From positions 4,898,001-4,962,000 of the forward strand of contig CAVNZM010000002.1 in assembly GCA_963693365.1 (NCBI GenBank): a stretch of DNA of 64,000 bases, read 5' to 3'. This document shows, one piece after another, positions 1 through 30,040 of the stretch; position 1 is the stretch's first letter; every line of letters starts with the position of its first letter. The position numbers and the translations under genes were made by a program. This DNA comes from Amoebidium appalachense (lineage: Eukaryota > Ichthyosporea). The notes beneath the pieces were generated by a model. That model did not search any database and was not told the origin of the DNA. It saw only the letters and a program-made list of their open reading frames with translations.

Positions 1-16405
<16,405 letters not shown>

Positions 16406-18483
16406 GATGTTTGTGCGTGTGCCAGAGACGCGCTAAAAAACCAAAAAAGTATCTTTGAGCTATAGCAAGGCCAAATTCATGCTCTCGAGCCCTGTAGATG
16501 AAACAACAGCGAGATGTAACGTGTAATTTCACGCAAACGGTACTATGTATGTATGTTAGGAATCGCGAAGCTAATAAAAAAGAATATCTATAAAAAGCTG
16601 TGAGTGTTAGCGCTTTACGAACCAACGTTTGTTCTGTGTGGTCGCCCCTACTCATCTGCAAACTACTCCCTGCATCTCTAAAACGTTTTACCGCTCAGTC
16701 CCACTGCTCAAAAGCCCCTAGAACATCGCGATAAGCCCGCTTAGAGCCCGTGTGTTTCAAGTTACTAAGTAGCTATGAATACTAGTCGGACGTTGTAAGG
16801 CTCCCAGAAACTTCCAAACTGTTGGCCAGGAAGAGATATCATGTCACGTATGTGAAGCGACCTCCGAGTGTTGGCTGCTCATACTGCCACTGCCCCCTTC
16901 AAAGCTGCGTTTGTGTTTGTGTGACGGTCGCAGATGATTTGACAGCATGTGATAAATTGAGATCCAACATCATTCCCCCTAAACTAGTGCGAGGTGCTTG
17001 AATTCTCGATTGCTGTGACGCGTGCATGGGCGTTTTCAGCGAGTATAATGGGAATCTGCATCATATGCGGACACAAATGACATAAAAAAGCACTAAAAAT
17101 GCATTATCGACATAAAAAAAGATACTTTTGAGCAGTTTTTCCGCGAGAAAGTCAACACTCGATTCACATCTCGCCTCTCCATTATCCATGAGCACATCAA
17201 TAAAGTCATCATAAAAACAACGGATCAATAAACCCGGAAAAAAGGAAAATAAAAACATAAACTGTTGTAGTTTGATGGACAGATCTAAGGAGACGGTCCT
17301 GGTACTTAGGGCAACCAACCAAATCAGCTTATTTTAATGCGTGGTATGTGCATCTTTGCTCAAGTTCAGGGGTTGAATTACGACACAGACCCCAAATCGT
17401 CGTATTTACGATTAAGCCCAGGGAGTCAATACGTGTAGCGCTGCGAGGTGCTGTATTGGTCTTTCTTAACAGTGAAATAGGCCACAAAAGTGTATTTTGG
17501 TGTGTATTTATACAAAATGGGTGGTTTCTCGGGTAAAAGGTGGTCAGGTGGTTACTTTTGCACTCCAGATCGGAATATGAAGCCCTGCTGTGTCTATAGG
17601 GGTGTGTACTACGCTAAGGGAGTGTAAAATCAACTGAAATTGGTCATCAAATTTAAACATATGAGGGGTCTATTGCGTAAACCCCTCTACACGAACAAAA
17701 CAACAAGTGACCAAAGGACACCAGCTGGCAAAGGTACAAGTGCACGTGTATGCGTGAAACTAGTTTGCTCCAACTAGTCAGATGCATCGATGTTGACCAG
17801 ACCACACTCCGCAAGAAGACATCATTACTGCTGCTTCAACAGGCCCCACTCAAAACCTACCGGAGCACAGCAAGCAAGTCAGCCCTTTAAAGAGCAATGC
17901 AGACCAAATCCGAACAAGAAAACAATCTCCACGGGCCCGGCCCCTAGAAACCCCGCAGTAACTGCATCTAGCTCCCTGATAAGGTGGCCTAGTTGTGGCA
18001 GGACACACAGGAAAACACAATTACAGAATGCATGCAAGCAAACCCGGTTATTGCCATACGACTGGAGGCTAAGAACTGGCAGTCACTGGGAAAGCTCCCC
18101 GACGACCCAGTAGCCGCCCCTCCACTCACGAAATAGCTGAAGAAGTTGCAGCAGCCCACCGCCAATAGGTCGCGTAGAAGCATAGACAGCGTGTAGAAGT
18201 TACCGTGGGTTGCAGTGGACCTCCAGGCGTTGAAGAAACACTTCTCAAGCGAGAAACTCCGCGAAAGGGAGATGCCTCCACACTCTCACAGAAGTAGGAA
18301 TACACCAGGCCACATCACACACACGCTGCACTCACGTTCCCCTGAGTGGGACTCCCTCCCACCACAAAAAGAAGAAACGAAAGCCTTTACATACCTGCCA
18401 TGGTGAAGAATCGGGAAAGAAAGTTGACGTGACAGCTAAGAGATCGAAGTGAAAGTGAAGACCCAACAAGAAGAAACGAAAGC
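16406..18483. other. Intergenic, no recognised gene
   Basis: Low-repeat, AT-leaning sequence upstream of the Unc13-like start. It probably holds that gene's 5' UTR exon(s) and promoter. A 85-codon minus ORF (17318-17061) ends in hydrophobic residues but shows no family features or good splice context. Confidence 0.5.
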
Positions 18484-18492
18484 CTTTATATA
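18484..18492 (-). promoter_or_regulatory. TATA-box-like TATATAAAG on minus strand
   Basis: TATATAAAG read on the minus strand, 83 nt upstream of an ATGGCAG immediately followed by a GTATGT donor (ATG at 18401). It could drive a 5' exon of the Unc13-like gene or a separate small minus-strand gene; a plausible continuation (18284-18130, FYTLSMLLRDLLAVGCCNFF) needs a poor GAG acceptor. Confidence 0.25.
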
Positions 18493-19389
18493 CCTGCCAT
18501 GGCTGGTATTACGATTGAGTTCAGGGTAAAACGGGTAGCACAGCCAAAACCCCACAACCCCTGCTGGGCTTTTATGAAAACCCAATCAAACGGCGCTATT
18601 CTCTACAATATGAGGCAGCCTGACTCGACGTGTACTCAGTGATGGAGATCAGATGTGTAACAGAAATAATAACATGGCTTGGTAATACATGTGTACTGTT
18701 ACAGTGATAGGAAGTCTCGAATCCTTTCTAAGTGCAGTTGTAATAAAAAAATACTCTTCTCAAATATACCGGGTTGTTCATGCGGCGTTTTTATGCGCGT
18801 TACGGTGGCTCCTGTGACGTGTGTTGCGTAATCGCATGGATTGCGTAATCATTCACAGAATCATTAGTACTGTCTGTCAGGCTGAGGCTTCAACGGTCAT
18901 AAATATTTTTCTTGTTCGCTGGCCGGAAAGCTTTGTACAACTTCCCCCCCGCCACCCGGAACCGGTTTGGAAAGGTTCAGTTTACATCTTTTTACCATGC
19001 CTAATGTTGGCCCGCTGCCCTCGTGATCATTTTTCAAATCCTCTAGACTGAGTTGATTACGGCTTATAAGGGCACGGAAGGTAAGGTAAGAGCTAAAATG
19101 TGTAGTCTTGAGTTTCTTTTCTCAATGATGTTCTCCTTCCATCCTCCCCTCTCTCCCACCATCCCTCCCTCTCCTCCCCTGAGAACACACACCACCACTT
19201 TGTCCAAGTATATGAGCTTTGTGTCTCCGAATAGCTGCCTACTAATTAGCATGCAATAAACTGAAGTTTAACCACAACTTTCGTCTTCCTGTGTCCTTCA
19301 AGTCGTCTTTTTGTCCTCCCCCACCTCTCCCGCCCCTTCCCCCCCCCCCCCCTCCCCCCTCCCCCTCCCCGCCCCCCACCCAACCACAC

Positions 19390-19784
<395 letters not shown>

Positions 19785-20112
19785 ACTTCTCTCCTTGCCT
19801 CGGCCTATGTACAATATTGTGCCAAAACAGCAATCTTTATTCCCGGCACTAGCCAGCTCTTTCCCGCCACCTTCGTCACTGTCGTTTTGGCCAAGAACTG
19901 TGCCATTTCATCCCTTCTAGCAAAATTATTAGGGTGGAATAATGTTTGGGACTTTTGAGCACGTTCAAGGGTGTTCCTCCTTTCTCCCCCTTCCCCCTTC
20001 CCTTCTCCCCCCCCCCCCCCCCCCGCCCCCCCTATTGAAGCTTCCCCCTCAACCCCTTCAAAACCCCACTGCTCCCTCCAGCCCTCCCCCCACCCCCACC
20101 CCCCACTCCCCC

Positions 20113-20143
<31 letters not shown>

Positions 20144-20434
20144 AACAAAAAACAAAAAACATCACAACCTTCTGCCTGCTCGTTGGCCACCAGCTACCCC
20201 CCCACCCCCCGGAGAGGAAGGGGGGGGGGGGGAGGGGGGGGGGGGGGGGAGTGAGGGGAAGGGGGGAGGGGGGAAGGAGGGTAACGGGGGGAGGGGGGGG
20301 GGGGGGGGGGGGGACGGGGAGAATGAGGGCTCCTCAGTTGATAGTGCTTCCTGTTTGTGCTATGGAAAAAAAATCTTCGAGCACTTCCTTGTGAACGATC
20401 CCACACGCTGAGACTGACAAAGTGGTGGGGTAAC

Positions 20435-20632
20435 TCAGAGAGCCGAAAAATTTGACTTCAGTGAACGAGAAAAATGCTCGACCATTTTCGCCATGTCGGG
20501 CACGCCTGCCTGAGGACACTTAGTCGTGACGTGAGATGGAGTGTTGTTTTGGCAAAGACAGCGCTGCCAGCCACCTATGTCATGTTTTTGAAGGTGTGTA
20601 ACTCTCACCTTCCCGAAGATTGCGCGCATCAT
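20435..20632 (-). CDS. Possible tiny two-exon ORF
   Basis: On the minus strand, ATG at 20632 opens MMRAIFGK with a GTGAGA donor at 20608, and a TCCTCAG acceptor gives a second exon from 20509 that continues AGVPDMAKMVEHFSRSLK to TGA at 20435 (32 residues). The splice signals are good and the region has few repeats, but the product is very short and I do not recognise it. It could be the end of a larger gene or chance. Confidence 0.2.
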   Translation of the reverse strand: MMRAIFGKVRVTHLQKHDIGGWQRCLCQNNTPSHVTTKCPQAGVPDMAKMVEHFSRSLKSNFSAL

Positions 20633-21113
20633 AACTTCTCATCATTTTAATTCTAAGTGTTTAGATGTTTGTTGAGGTGCAAAGTTAAGGTGCAGGGATG
20701 GTCGGGGCCGGAGGGGGGGGGGGGGGGGGGCGGGCATGGAGAGGGGGACGGAGGGGGGGGGGGGAGGGGGAGGAAGCGGTGGGTGACAGAGATCCTAGGA
20801 GTGTTGGTACACCAAAGTACCATATGAAAGGAGGTGAGACGAGGGTGGATATGGGAGAGAGCTGGAAAGTGGTTGGAAACGGGCAGTGTGGTTCCTCGCA
20901 TGTGTGTATGTGTGTGTGTAGTTGAGGGTGGGTATACGGCAATGGCATAGGCAAGCGGAGGGGAGGGGGCGGGGGAGCCGGCGGCTGCGGGGGGGGGGGG
21001 GGGAGGGGGGGGGGGGAGGAGGTGGGGCGGGGCCGGGGGGGGGGGGGGGGGGGGAGGGAGGGAAGGGAGGGGGGAAGGGGGGGGGGGGGAGGGGGAGGGA
21101 AGGGAGGGAGGAA

Positions 21114-21145
<32 letters not shown>

Positions 21146-21477
21146 AAGATGTGAAGGAGGAACGTTGGTGCTGAAAGAGAGGATGAAAGTTTAGGTGTTG
21201 ACGTGTGGAGAAAACAAACAAAGGGGAGGGAGTGGTGGATGAAAGCCGGCGGGAATCAGCGTGGGATAAGTTGCAGGGCGGGGGGAAGGAGGGTGGGCGA
21301 GCATGTCGGAGGAAGGAAGAAGGGTGGAATTTGGTGGGTGTGGGTGGGATGCCAAGCCGAATGCGATAAAAAGGGTCGATTATCCTCAATCAAATTTCAA
21401 ACATAATGTTCTCAGGTATACCATTTAAATTCTTTACTTCTATAAAAAAAACTCACGTGTGCCTTATCTTTATTCAG

Positions 21478-22145
21478 AGCAGACATGGGCACAGCGGCTA
21501 TGCCACCCTGTCGGATGCCAAACTGGTCGACTTTAGGCTGTCACCGAGGCAGGCAGAGGATGCAGTCAGTAGGAATAGGACGTGGTTGCAAAAGGTGGGT
21601 GTGTCTGTATGTGTGTGTATGTGTGTGTGTGTGTGTGTGTGGGGTGGGGGGGGGGGGGGGGGGGGGGGGGGACGGCTGGGGGGGGGGGGGAGAGGGGGCG
21701 AGACAGCCTGGGAAGGATAGGGAGGATAGGGAGGGGATGAGGAGATGGGTATGTGTGTGTGTGGAGGGGTGGGTGGAAGGGGATATTTATGTGTGTGTGT
21801 GTGGGGGGGGGGGGGGGGGGAGGGGGGATGGCAATATGTGTAGGATGGGAGGGAAGGGGAGAAGCGATGGGTATGTGTGTGGCGGGGATGGGTGTGTGGG
21901 GGGGAGATGGGTATGTGTAATTGGGGTGAGGGGAGGGAATGGGTAGTTGTGCGTGTTTGTGTATGTCTTTGGGGGGGAGGGGGAGGGGAGGCGAAGGGTA
22001 TTTGTATTTATTATCCTGGGGGGGGGGGGGGGGGGGGGGGGGGGATGCGTATGGGTGTGTGGGTGGGTGGGTGGAAGGGGACGGGTATGTGTCTTGGGGA
22101 AAGGGTGTCTATGAGGTGGGTGACAGGGGATGTTTACGTGTGAGT

Positions 22146-22176
<31 letters not shown>

Positions 22177-22357
22177 GGGGGGGGGAGGGGGAGAGGATGG
22201 GTATGTGTGTGTGTGGGGGGGGGGGGGGGGGGGGGATGAGTGTGTGTGGTGGGTAGGGGTGGATGCGTGTGTGTGTGTGGGGGGGGGGGGAGGGAAGGGG
22301 GGGGGGGGGGGGGGGGGGGGGGTGTGAATGGGTGAAGGTGTGTGGGTGCTTGTGTGT

Positions 22358-22388
<31 letters not shown>

Positions 22389-22683
22389 GAGCGGGGAGAT
22401 GTTAAGGTGTGTGGGGGGTGATGGGTGTGTGGTTGGCAGGAACAGTTTCGGGACATGGGGGGGGGGGGGGGGGGGGGGGGGAGGGTTTGGGATAACGGGC
22501 GTTGAGGTAAAGTGTTTTCATGTAGCCAACCCCCCCCCCCCCCCCCCCCCCCCGGCCCTCTACCCACACCACACACACACACAGCTCTAGTCCTAAAAGC
22601 GTAAAAGAAAGAACGAAAACAAGAGAAGGATATGGAAGGAAGAAAATAACACACAGGTGTCAAATTACACCCAACCCTTTCCC

Positions 22684-22714
<31 letters not shown>

Positions 22715-23274
22715 ACACACAATCCCTCCCCCCATCCCCCCCCCCCCCCCCCCCCCTCCCTTTACCCCTCCCCCCGTTTCCCCCCTTCTCATAGCCATGC
22801 ACACTGTTCTTACCAGCAAAAACACACACTCCCAGAATCCGGAAATCGAGAACATGCGCGCTGTGTTTATGCCATTTTTCGTTTTCGACGTACACAGCAC
22901 ATGGAGTGCAAGGGCCCAGGTCGGATACGACTACACAACACGAACGTACGACGCTTTCCGTAAACAATGGGTGACAGAAACTAGAACGGAGTGGAGAATA
23001 CCAACACATGACTGGGTCGGGAGGGGTGATTTTCCGGCTTCGGACAGGGCTGTTAGTCAGGTGTGTGTGTTGGTGTTTTATGTTTGTTTTCCCCCGCCGC
23101 TCCTAACCACAGTTTATGAGAATTTGTTTTGGGGAAAGCATGGCACATGCCAATTTTGTGGTGGTGTGTGGGCTGCTGTTATGTTCCCCTCTCTCCGCAT
23201 TCCTATTTAACCACCACAGATGGTGGGCAAGAGAAATCAGAAAGAGGTGGTGGTGGTGGAGAGGAGAAGGAAAA

Positions 23275-23308
<34 letters not shown>

Positions 23309-24418
23309 GGGGGGGGGGGCTCGGGGACGGGGAGGGAGGGGGTGTTTGCATTGGTTTGGGTGTGTGTGTGGGGGGCGGGGGGGGGGGGGGGGGGGGGAGG
23401 GAGGACCAGGGATTGGGACGAAGAGTAGACTCTCACATAATTTAAGGCAATTGGGTGTTGGGGGCGAAAGGAGGGGGGATGGGAGGGGGGGGGGGGGGGG
23501 GGGCGGTTTGATGCTTGGGGTGCCGTGATTTTTCCTCACGTCTTCTCGCCCCTTTCTCTCAGGTGTATGCGGGATTAAGACACGAGCGACCGTATGTTCA
23601 AGCAGTCAAACTGAGCAATGCATTGCAGCTAGCGCACCCATTCAACCCCAGCTACATAGCTAACAAGAAGAGAGAGATAGAGCCATTTGAGGTCTACAAG
23701 TGGGTGTTCCTTTATACACTCCATGTATTGTGTGTGTGTTTGTTGTCCCTTTATTTTGGTTTTTGGTTGCACTTGACACATATCTGCCAAAGAAATATTT
23801 GCAAATTCGTGTTTTTGGATGCCCTCCGTGTGGGAGGAGAGGGAGGCGGGGGAGGGGGGGGGGGGGGGGGGTAGGGGGGAAGGGAGGGGCGGCTACGTAT
23901 CGACAGCCCCATGAGGGTTGGAATGGTTCCCGCTTTGCCTTGCAATTTTGCTGTTGAAGGATAATGACATACATAGTGGTGTCAACGCATGGTAGAAAAA
24001 AACGTGGGATTGGTTATGGTTGAATTTTTGCATAGCTCAAGCGCGAAATGACCGATGGGGGTTATGACTGGTGAAATGACTCGTGAGAGAATGGCCGGTG
24101 AGCTGAGAAATGACTTATGGGAGATATGACAAGTGAGAGATGTAAACCCCAGATGTAACTACTTGTGTTTTCGCATTAACACGCTTTTGGCCCATGCTCA
24201 GTTATGTATCGATACTTTGCAGCCTTATTTCTCTTCGTATTCACCTTCACCCATATAGACACACACCGACACACACATGCCCACACAATAGCACACAGCA
24301 CCTAACACACACACGTGTGCGCGCATGCGCACGCGTACACACACGCACACACGCTCGCACACAAGCACACAGACAGACACCACACACGCGCACACACGCG
24401 CGCGCGCACACACGCGCG

Positions 24419-24477
<59 letters not shown>

Positions 24478-24479
24478 CC

Positions 24480-24558
<79 letters not shown>

Positions 24559-24619
24559 TCACGAACAACATACACACGAAGGCGAAAACGAAAATAATAT
24601 TATATATATATATATATAC

Positions 24620-24651
<32 letters not shown>

Positions 24652-25925
24652 TACTATCCCGATCCACACCCTATTAACACATTTAATTGATGTTTCTTTC
24701 ATCCTTCTCAGAACACGCGCATGGGAGATGGTCATACAGCGAGTGCAACGCCTATCCCAGCAAGAAGCAGAAAAGGCCATCAAGCGGGACACCAACTGTG
24801 ACCGTGTTGCGGGCCTGACTGTGGATGTGCACGTGACATATAGCAGCAGCCATGCAGTGTACCTGCCTGCCTATGTCTTGGAGTGGGCCCATGCAGGCTA
24901 TCTATTCAAAACGGTAATGTGATATGCAAAGGTCCCCAATCGATTCCCCCCCCCCCCCCCCCTCCCCCCCCCCCCCCCCTCCCCTCCTCCCCTCCCCGAC
25001 CCCCCCCCCCCCCCCACCCACCCCTCCCCCCACCCTCCCCCCTCCCCCCCCCCCCATCCCCCCCCCCCCCCCCCAAAAAAAAAAAAAAAAAAAAAAAAAA
25101 ACCGAGAAAGGAAAAGGCAAAAGCCCCTTTCTACCCTCCGTGCTCTCGTGCACACCTGATACACGTGCGTGCTTGCGCATGCGTGAGTTTATATATGCGT
25201 GCTTGCGCATGCGTGAGTTTATATATGCGTGCTTGCGCATGCGTGAGTTTATCTGTGCGTGCTTGCGCATGCGTGAGTTATATGTGCGTGCGTGGCGTGG
25301 CGTGCGTGTGTGGGTACGTTAAGGGAGTGAGGTGGTGACTGACGTTTTTGTTTGTTTGTTTTTCTTTCTCAGTTTGTGAGTGGTGAGTCTGGTGCAGTGG
25401 GAGGGGAGAATGTCTACTCGGAGACCAAAGTTGGGCTCTTGGCTGCAGCGGCTGCATCTTTCTGGCATGTGCTGGCATACTATCCTCATGGCACTGCACC
25501 AATGATGCAAAAGGTATGGTTTGTCATTATGTTTATTTATTGTGCTTGTTGTTAGTTTTATTATTTACAGGTGTTATAGTTATAGTCATGGCATTGCTGG
25601 TGTCATTGTTAAGATACTGATATTCCGTTTATGTTTCTTGGTAGTTGGCAGTTTTGGGGCTTGGTTTGCAGGCATTTTATCCGATGTCCTTTTACGTTTT
25701 CGTATTGAATATTTTGGCATGCATGACACCCAAGGAGCTATGTAGAACAGGTGGCTCGTGATTGGGTACAGCTATGAAACTGGTGGTGCGAAAGCCGATC
25801 AGAAATGGTTTTGGCAGTAGTTAGCTAGCAGAGCTTCGGGGTTACCATCTGGGTCATTCTATCTTTTACGGGATTCATAGGGTCACAAACACACGCAGAA
25901 CCCCCCCCCCCCCCCCCCCCCCCCC

Positions 25926-26005
<80 letters not shown>

Positions 26006-26553
26006 CACCCGCACGCACACGTACGCACACATGCGTGCACTCGCGCACACACGTCCGGTCACTCACTCTCACTTGCATTCGCACTCAAACTCAAACACAC
26101 ACACACTTCCCCCCCACCCCCTCTTCCCCGCTCCCCCCTGCCCCCAAAGAACTCTAACCCAACCACCCATGACCAGGTGCTCTCCGTGTTGGGCACATCC
26201 GGCTTCATCACTCAAGTAGGCACACTGGGGTTTCTGTGTGGGTTTGGTGCCCGTTTCCTGCCTGTGATGTCCCTCGTGTGGAAGGTCAGGCAGAGGCAGA
26301 GCGAGATTCTGGCAAACACTTTGCACTCCAGCCGCCAACAGATAGGCAGTAACCCCACCCCCCTCTCCCATCCCCCCCCCCCCCCCCCCCCCCCATCCCC
26401 AGCCTCCTCTTCACTCCCCACCCCTCTTCTTCAATCCCCATCATCCCCCTTCTCCTCCCCCCCCCCCCCCCCCCCCCCCCCCACCACCACCACCACCACC
26501 ACCACCACCACATTCCGCCTGCCCATCACACATGCACACCCACTCATCCATCC

Positions 26554-26603
<50 letters not shown>

Positions 26604-28001
26604 CCCCCCCCCCCCCCCCTCCCCCCTCCCCTCCCCCGGTCTGCACAACTGCATGTACACTCTGATCACCTCCTGGTAAATCGATCCAATATCATTCCTT
26701 GTTCTCCCCCGAAGAGCATTGCTCCCATCAGGTCTTTTATATCACTATAGTACCATTGGGGTGTGTGAATGGTGTTGGAATTCGAAACAAACACGACGAC
26801 CTCGCAGTAATGCAATGGAAACTGCGCGAATCTGAAGATGTGTGCTCTGATTGCTTGATATCCACATGTGTCTTTTGCATATCTACACCCCACTATAATC
26901 ACCATTTAAAACCCCGTTTTTCTTCCACCACACAGACTGGGTGGGAGACACACACAGGAAGAGCAAACTGGGGCTTCGGTGAGGAGTGGAGAGAGGCGTG
27001 GAGACGGGCAGAACAAGCAGCGGGGGGTGCATGGGGCCAGGCAGGGGGGAGAAGGGAGGAGGGGAGAGGGGCATGGGGGTGGGCGGATGAAAGTTCACAC
27101 CGGAGAGAGAGGAGACAGGAGGAGGCACGTGGGAGTGCACGGGCACGGGCAGGGGGGGACCCACTGGGCTACTATGCTGCACTAGGTGCGTGGGAGCATA
27201 CCTCGCTCACACTCCGTTTACCCCCCCCCCCCCCCCCCCCCCCCCCCCCACCCCCACCCCCACCCTCATCCCCCTCTCCCCCCCTCTCCCCCCCCCCCTA
27301 TCCCCTCCCTCTTTCCCGCCTCCCCCAGTCCTTCTGTAACTTCGTTCACCCAAACACCGAGAAAAGGGCATACAACCAAGCATGTGGTACATGAGGCAGT
27401 CGAAACAGGGCGAGAGCAAACAGACACCGTACGCGTGCAGTTTTCCCCCCCCAAAAAGTTTCCCAACACGATACTTGGTTTCCCTTCTTCCTCCATTGAT
27501 ATCTTTCCCTTCCCCCCCCTTCTCCTTCCCCCCCCCCCCCCCCCCCCCCCCCCCTCTCTCTCTCTCTCTCCCCCCCCCCCCCCCCCCCCCCCCCTTCCGC
27601 CTCGTTTCGTTCGTGGAGGCATAGGAATTCCAGCGGTTTTGGGTTTTGTTCGAGTATCTTTTGCCTGCACATTTTCATTCTGCATTTCTTTCGATCTGGG
27701 CAATTACCCTTGCTTCTGTCGTTGCCACCCCCCCCCCCCCCCCCCCCCCCCCCCCCTGCCCCCCTTCCCCTCCAATCCCCCCTGTGCAAAGCTGACCCAG
27801 CGCTGTTCTCTGTTTCAGGTGTGAAGCAGTCGGCAAGTGTGGATGAGATCAAGACGGCATACAGAAAGAAGGTCGGTGTGTTCCATTTTTGTGCTTTTTT
27901 TGTATCTGTTGGTTTTTTTGTTTTTGTCAATGTTAATGAGGATTGCTGATTGCATGAGCTTCGGCATTTTGCAAGTAGAATTTTGCATACCCCCAGTTGA
28001 T

Positions 28002-28032
<31 letters not shown>

Positions 28033-28674
28033 TGCCCCCCTGTTTGCTGCTCGTTGTATTAAGGTTTCTAGTGCTGCTCGGCTAATGCATACAGCCAAGA
28101 TGACACACTTCTCTGTTCTCCAAACCCAGGGAAGGAAGCATTCTGTGCCTTTGATTGTTTTTTGTTCGGCTAGGTGCATGTGCGTACATCATGCGAGTAC
28201 AAGAAATTGCATATTGTGTATAGACCAAATAACTCCTTGATGATAGTACATAACAAGACCCGTGGTTTATGGATTGTACATTTTGGCTTTGCAATTGGTC
28301 CGTAGTTAAGCTAAACTTACCCTTTTACAGGCAATGGAATGTCATCCCGACATGGTTCCGGCAGAGAAGAAAGCAAAGGCCTCAGAGGAATTCAAGAAAC
28401 TCACAGAGGCATACCAGGTAACCAATAAACACCCTACCACCTTCTTCTCTAGAAACGCGAAGAACTGCGCAAATTAAGTGTTCACCTACCTTTAATGTGC
28501 ATCCCTTGTTCCTTTAATGTGTATCTCCGCGCCCGATACATAATCTTTTCCGTGTCTTCAGTATTTGTCCTCCTGCCTTTTGGGTTTCCGTTTCTTAGCA
28601 TGGATATTCGTGCATTCGTGCTCCGCCTGACATGGTGCATGCACACACACAGCCACAAGCACACACGCACACAT

Positions 28675-28754
<80 letters not shown>

Positions 28755-28843
28755 GCACTCGCACTCGCACTCGCATTCACGCACTCGCACTCACATTCAC
28801 ACACTCACACATTCACACTCACATTCACACACTCACACTCACA

Positions 28844-28918
<75 letters not shown>

Positions 28919-29285
28919 GCGCGCGCCGTGAAAGACCATAGACAAAACATGTGAACAACCACTGACAGAGATGTGCGTACAAATAGTCAGTAGCAAGCTT
29001 TGAGCATCCCCCCCTTCTCCTCCCCCCGTTCCCCCCTCTTGATGCCTTACCTTCCCTTCCTCTTACCACCCCCCCCCCCCCCCCCCCCCCCCTCCCCCCT
29101 CCCCCCCCCCCCCCCCCCCCCAGAGGGGAAAAAAAAGGGAAAAAGGGGAAAAAAAAAGAAAAAAAAAAAGGAGGACACACACGGGGCACGGAGCACGCAC
29201 ACAAATACACTAATTTTCTGAATTGACACAGGTTCTACGAGACGCATCAAAACGAACAGCGTACGATCAGGGCCGCCCGGTGTAG
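21478..29285 (+). CDS. Membrane J-domain (DnaJ-like) co-chaperone, 5' end not found
   Basis: Exons: 21478-21594, 22836-23060, 23563-23699, 24712-24913, 25373-25513, 26177-26348, 26958-27185, 27819-27871, 28331-28417, 29232-29285 (TAG at 29283). All phases join, giving 471 visible residues. The C-terminal 70 residues are a J domain: YYAALGV opening, helix II TAYRKKAMEC, then HPD (about residues 430-432), helix [14 protein letters not shown], and RTAYDQG at the end; J domains stimulate Hsp70 ATPase through HPD. Upstream, [14 protein letters not shown] and [21 protein letters not shown] (about 246-308) look like two membrane segments. The N-terminal 230 residues ([28 protein letters not shown]) are a soluble Trp/Tyr-rich region that I do not recognise. 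A basic, Gly/Arg-rich linker of about 70 residues precedes the J domain. Compartment is unknown. The first exon begins in phase 0 with no Met, so at least one upstream exon is missing. Confidence 0.8.
24427..24655 (+). repeat. (AC)n followed by (TA)n/(TACA)n
   Basis: AC repeat to 24558, then alternating TA with TACA units in 24600-24652; in the intron preceding the 24712 exon. Confidence 0.9.
25167..25285 (+). repeat. 28-bp tandem repeat, 4 copies
   Basis: Unit GCGTGCTTGCGCATGCGTGA followed by GTTTATAT, in a J-domain gene intron between poly-C/poly-A and the next exon. Each unit carries the palindrome GCGCATGCG. Confidence 0.85.
28660..28917 (+). repeat. (AC)n with (ACTCGC)/(ACTCAC) variants
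   Basis: Two AC blocks separated by a hexamer-type region (28752-28845). J-domain gene intron. Confidence 0.9.
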
Positions 29286-29347
29286 TTTTCATGCCCAATC
29301 TTTATATAGCACGCCAGCCCCCGTTTCTAAATCCTATGAAAGCCTAG

Positions 29348-29353
29348 AATAAA
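29348..29353 (+). terminator. Polyadenylation signal AATAAA of the J-domain gene
   Basis: A canonical AATAAA lies 63 nt after the stop codon of the J-domain gene, a normal distance for a short 3' UTR. Cleavage site not determined. Confidence 0.5.
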
Positions 29354-29483
29354 TGATGTGTCATGTAGCAGTAGTAGTTTAGAGGAGTAATGGTCGGGGG
29401 ATTCCTCGTTAACATTTGAATCTATTTGGTGTTACACTCTTAACGTGGCTTCTTTTTGTGTGTGATGATCGAAATGTTTTGAT

Positions 29484-29536
<53 letters not shown>

Positions 29537-29984
29537 GGGGGGGGGACTTATTGCGATCGCTAGAGAGTATATGTATTTCAATATTAGTCATAATATTATA
29601 TATAGAATTATGGTTAGTGTCGTGCTTTAGCCAGCTGCATTGTACATATGGTATTATGTAATTCAATTGTCTACCAGACCGTTGGGATAGACACCAGCAC
29701 TGTAGTATTGTGTCATATTTATATTTACTAACCTCGTGCCAACTGATGGTCTTTTGTACGGATAGCATATTTATATAAAACAACTACGAAAGTAGGAATA
29801 GCTATACCTGAACTTACCAAGCAAGGCTTCAACTTCAAAGAGATCTAATACCTAGGATCAAAGTTTTTATTTTGAATGTTTACGTATGTATACTGGGACG
29901 ACTGAAATGAAGATCATGGGTTCTAAGGAAATAGGTCTAATGGACCATAACACAACTTCCTATATTTCCTCGTACAGCTGGTGT

Positions 29985-30040
<56 letters not shown>

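Noticed and set aside
17061-17318. 85-codon minus ORF with hydrophobic end
   Set aside because: AT-rich, low-complexity composition and no supporting acceptor or partner exon in phase.
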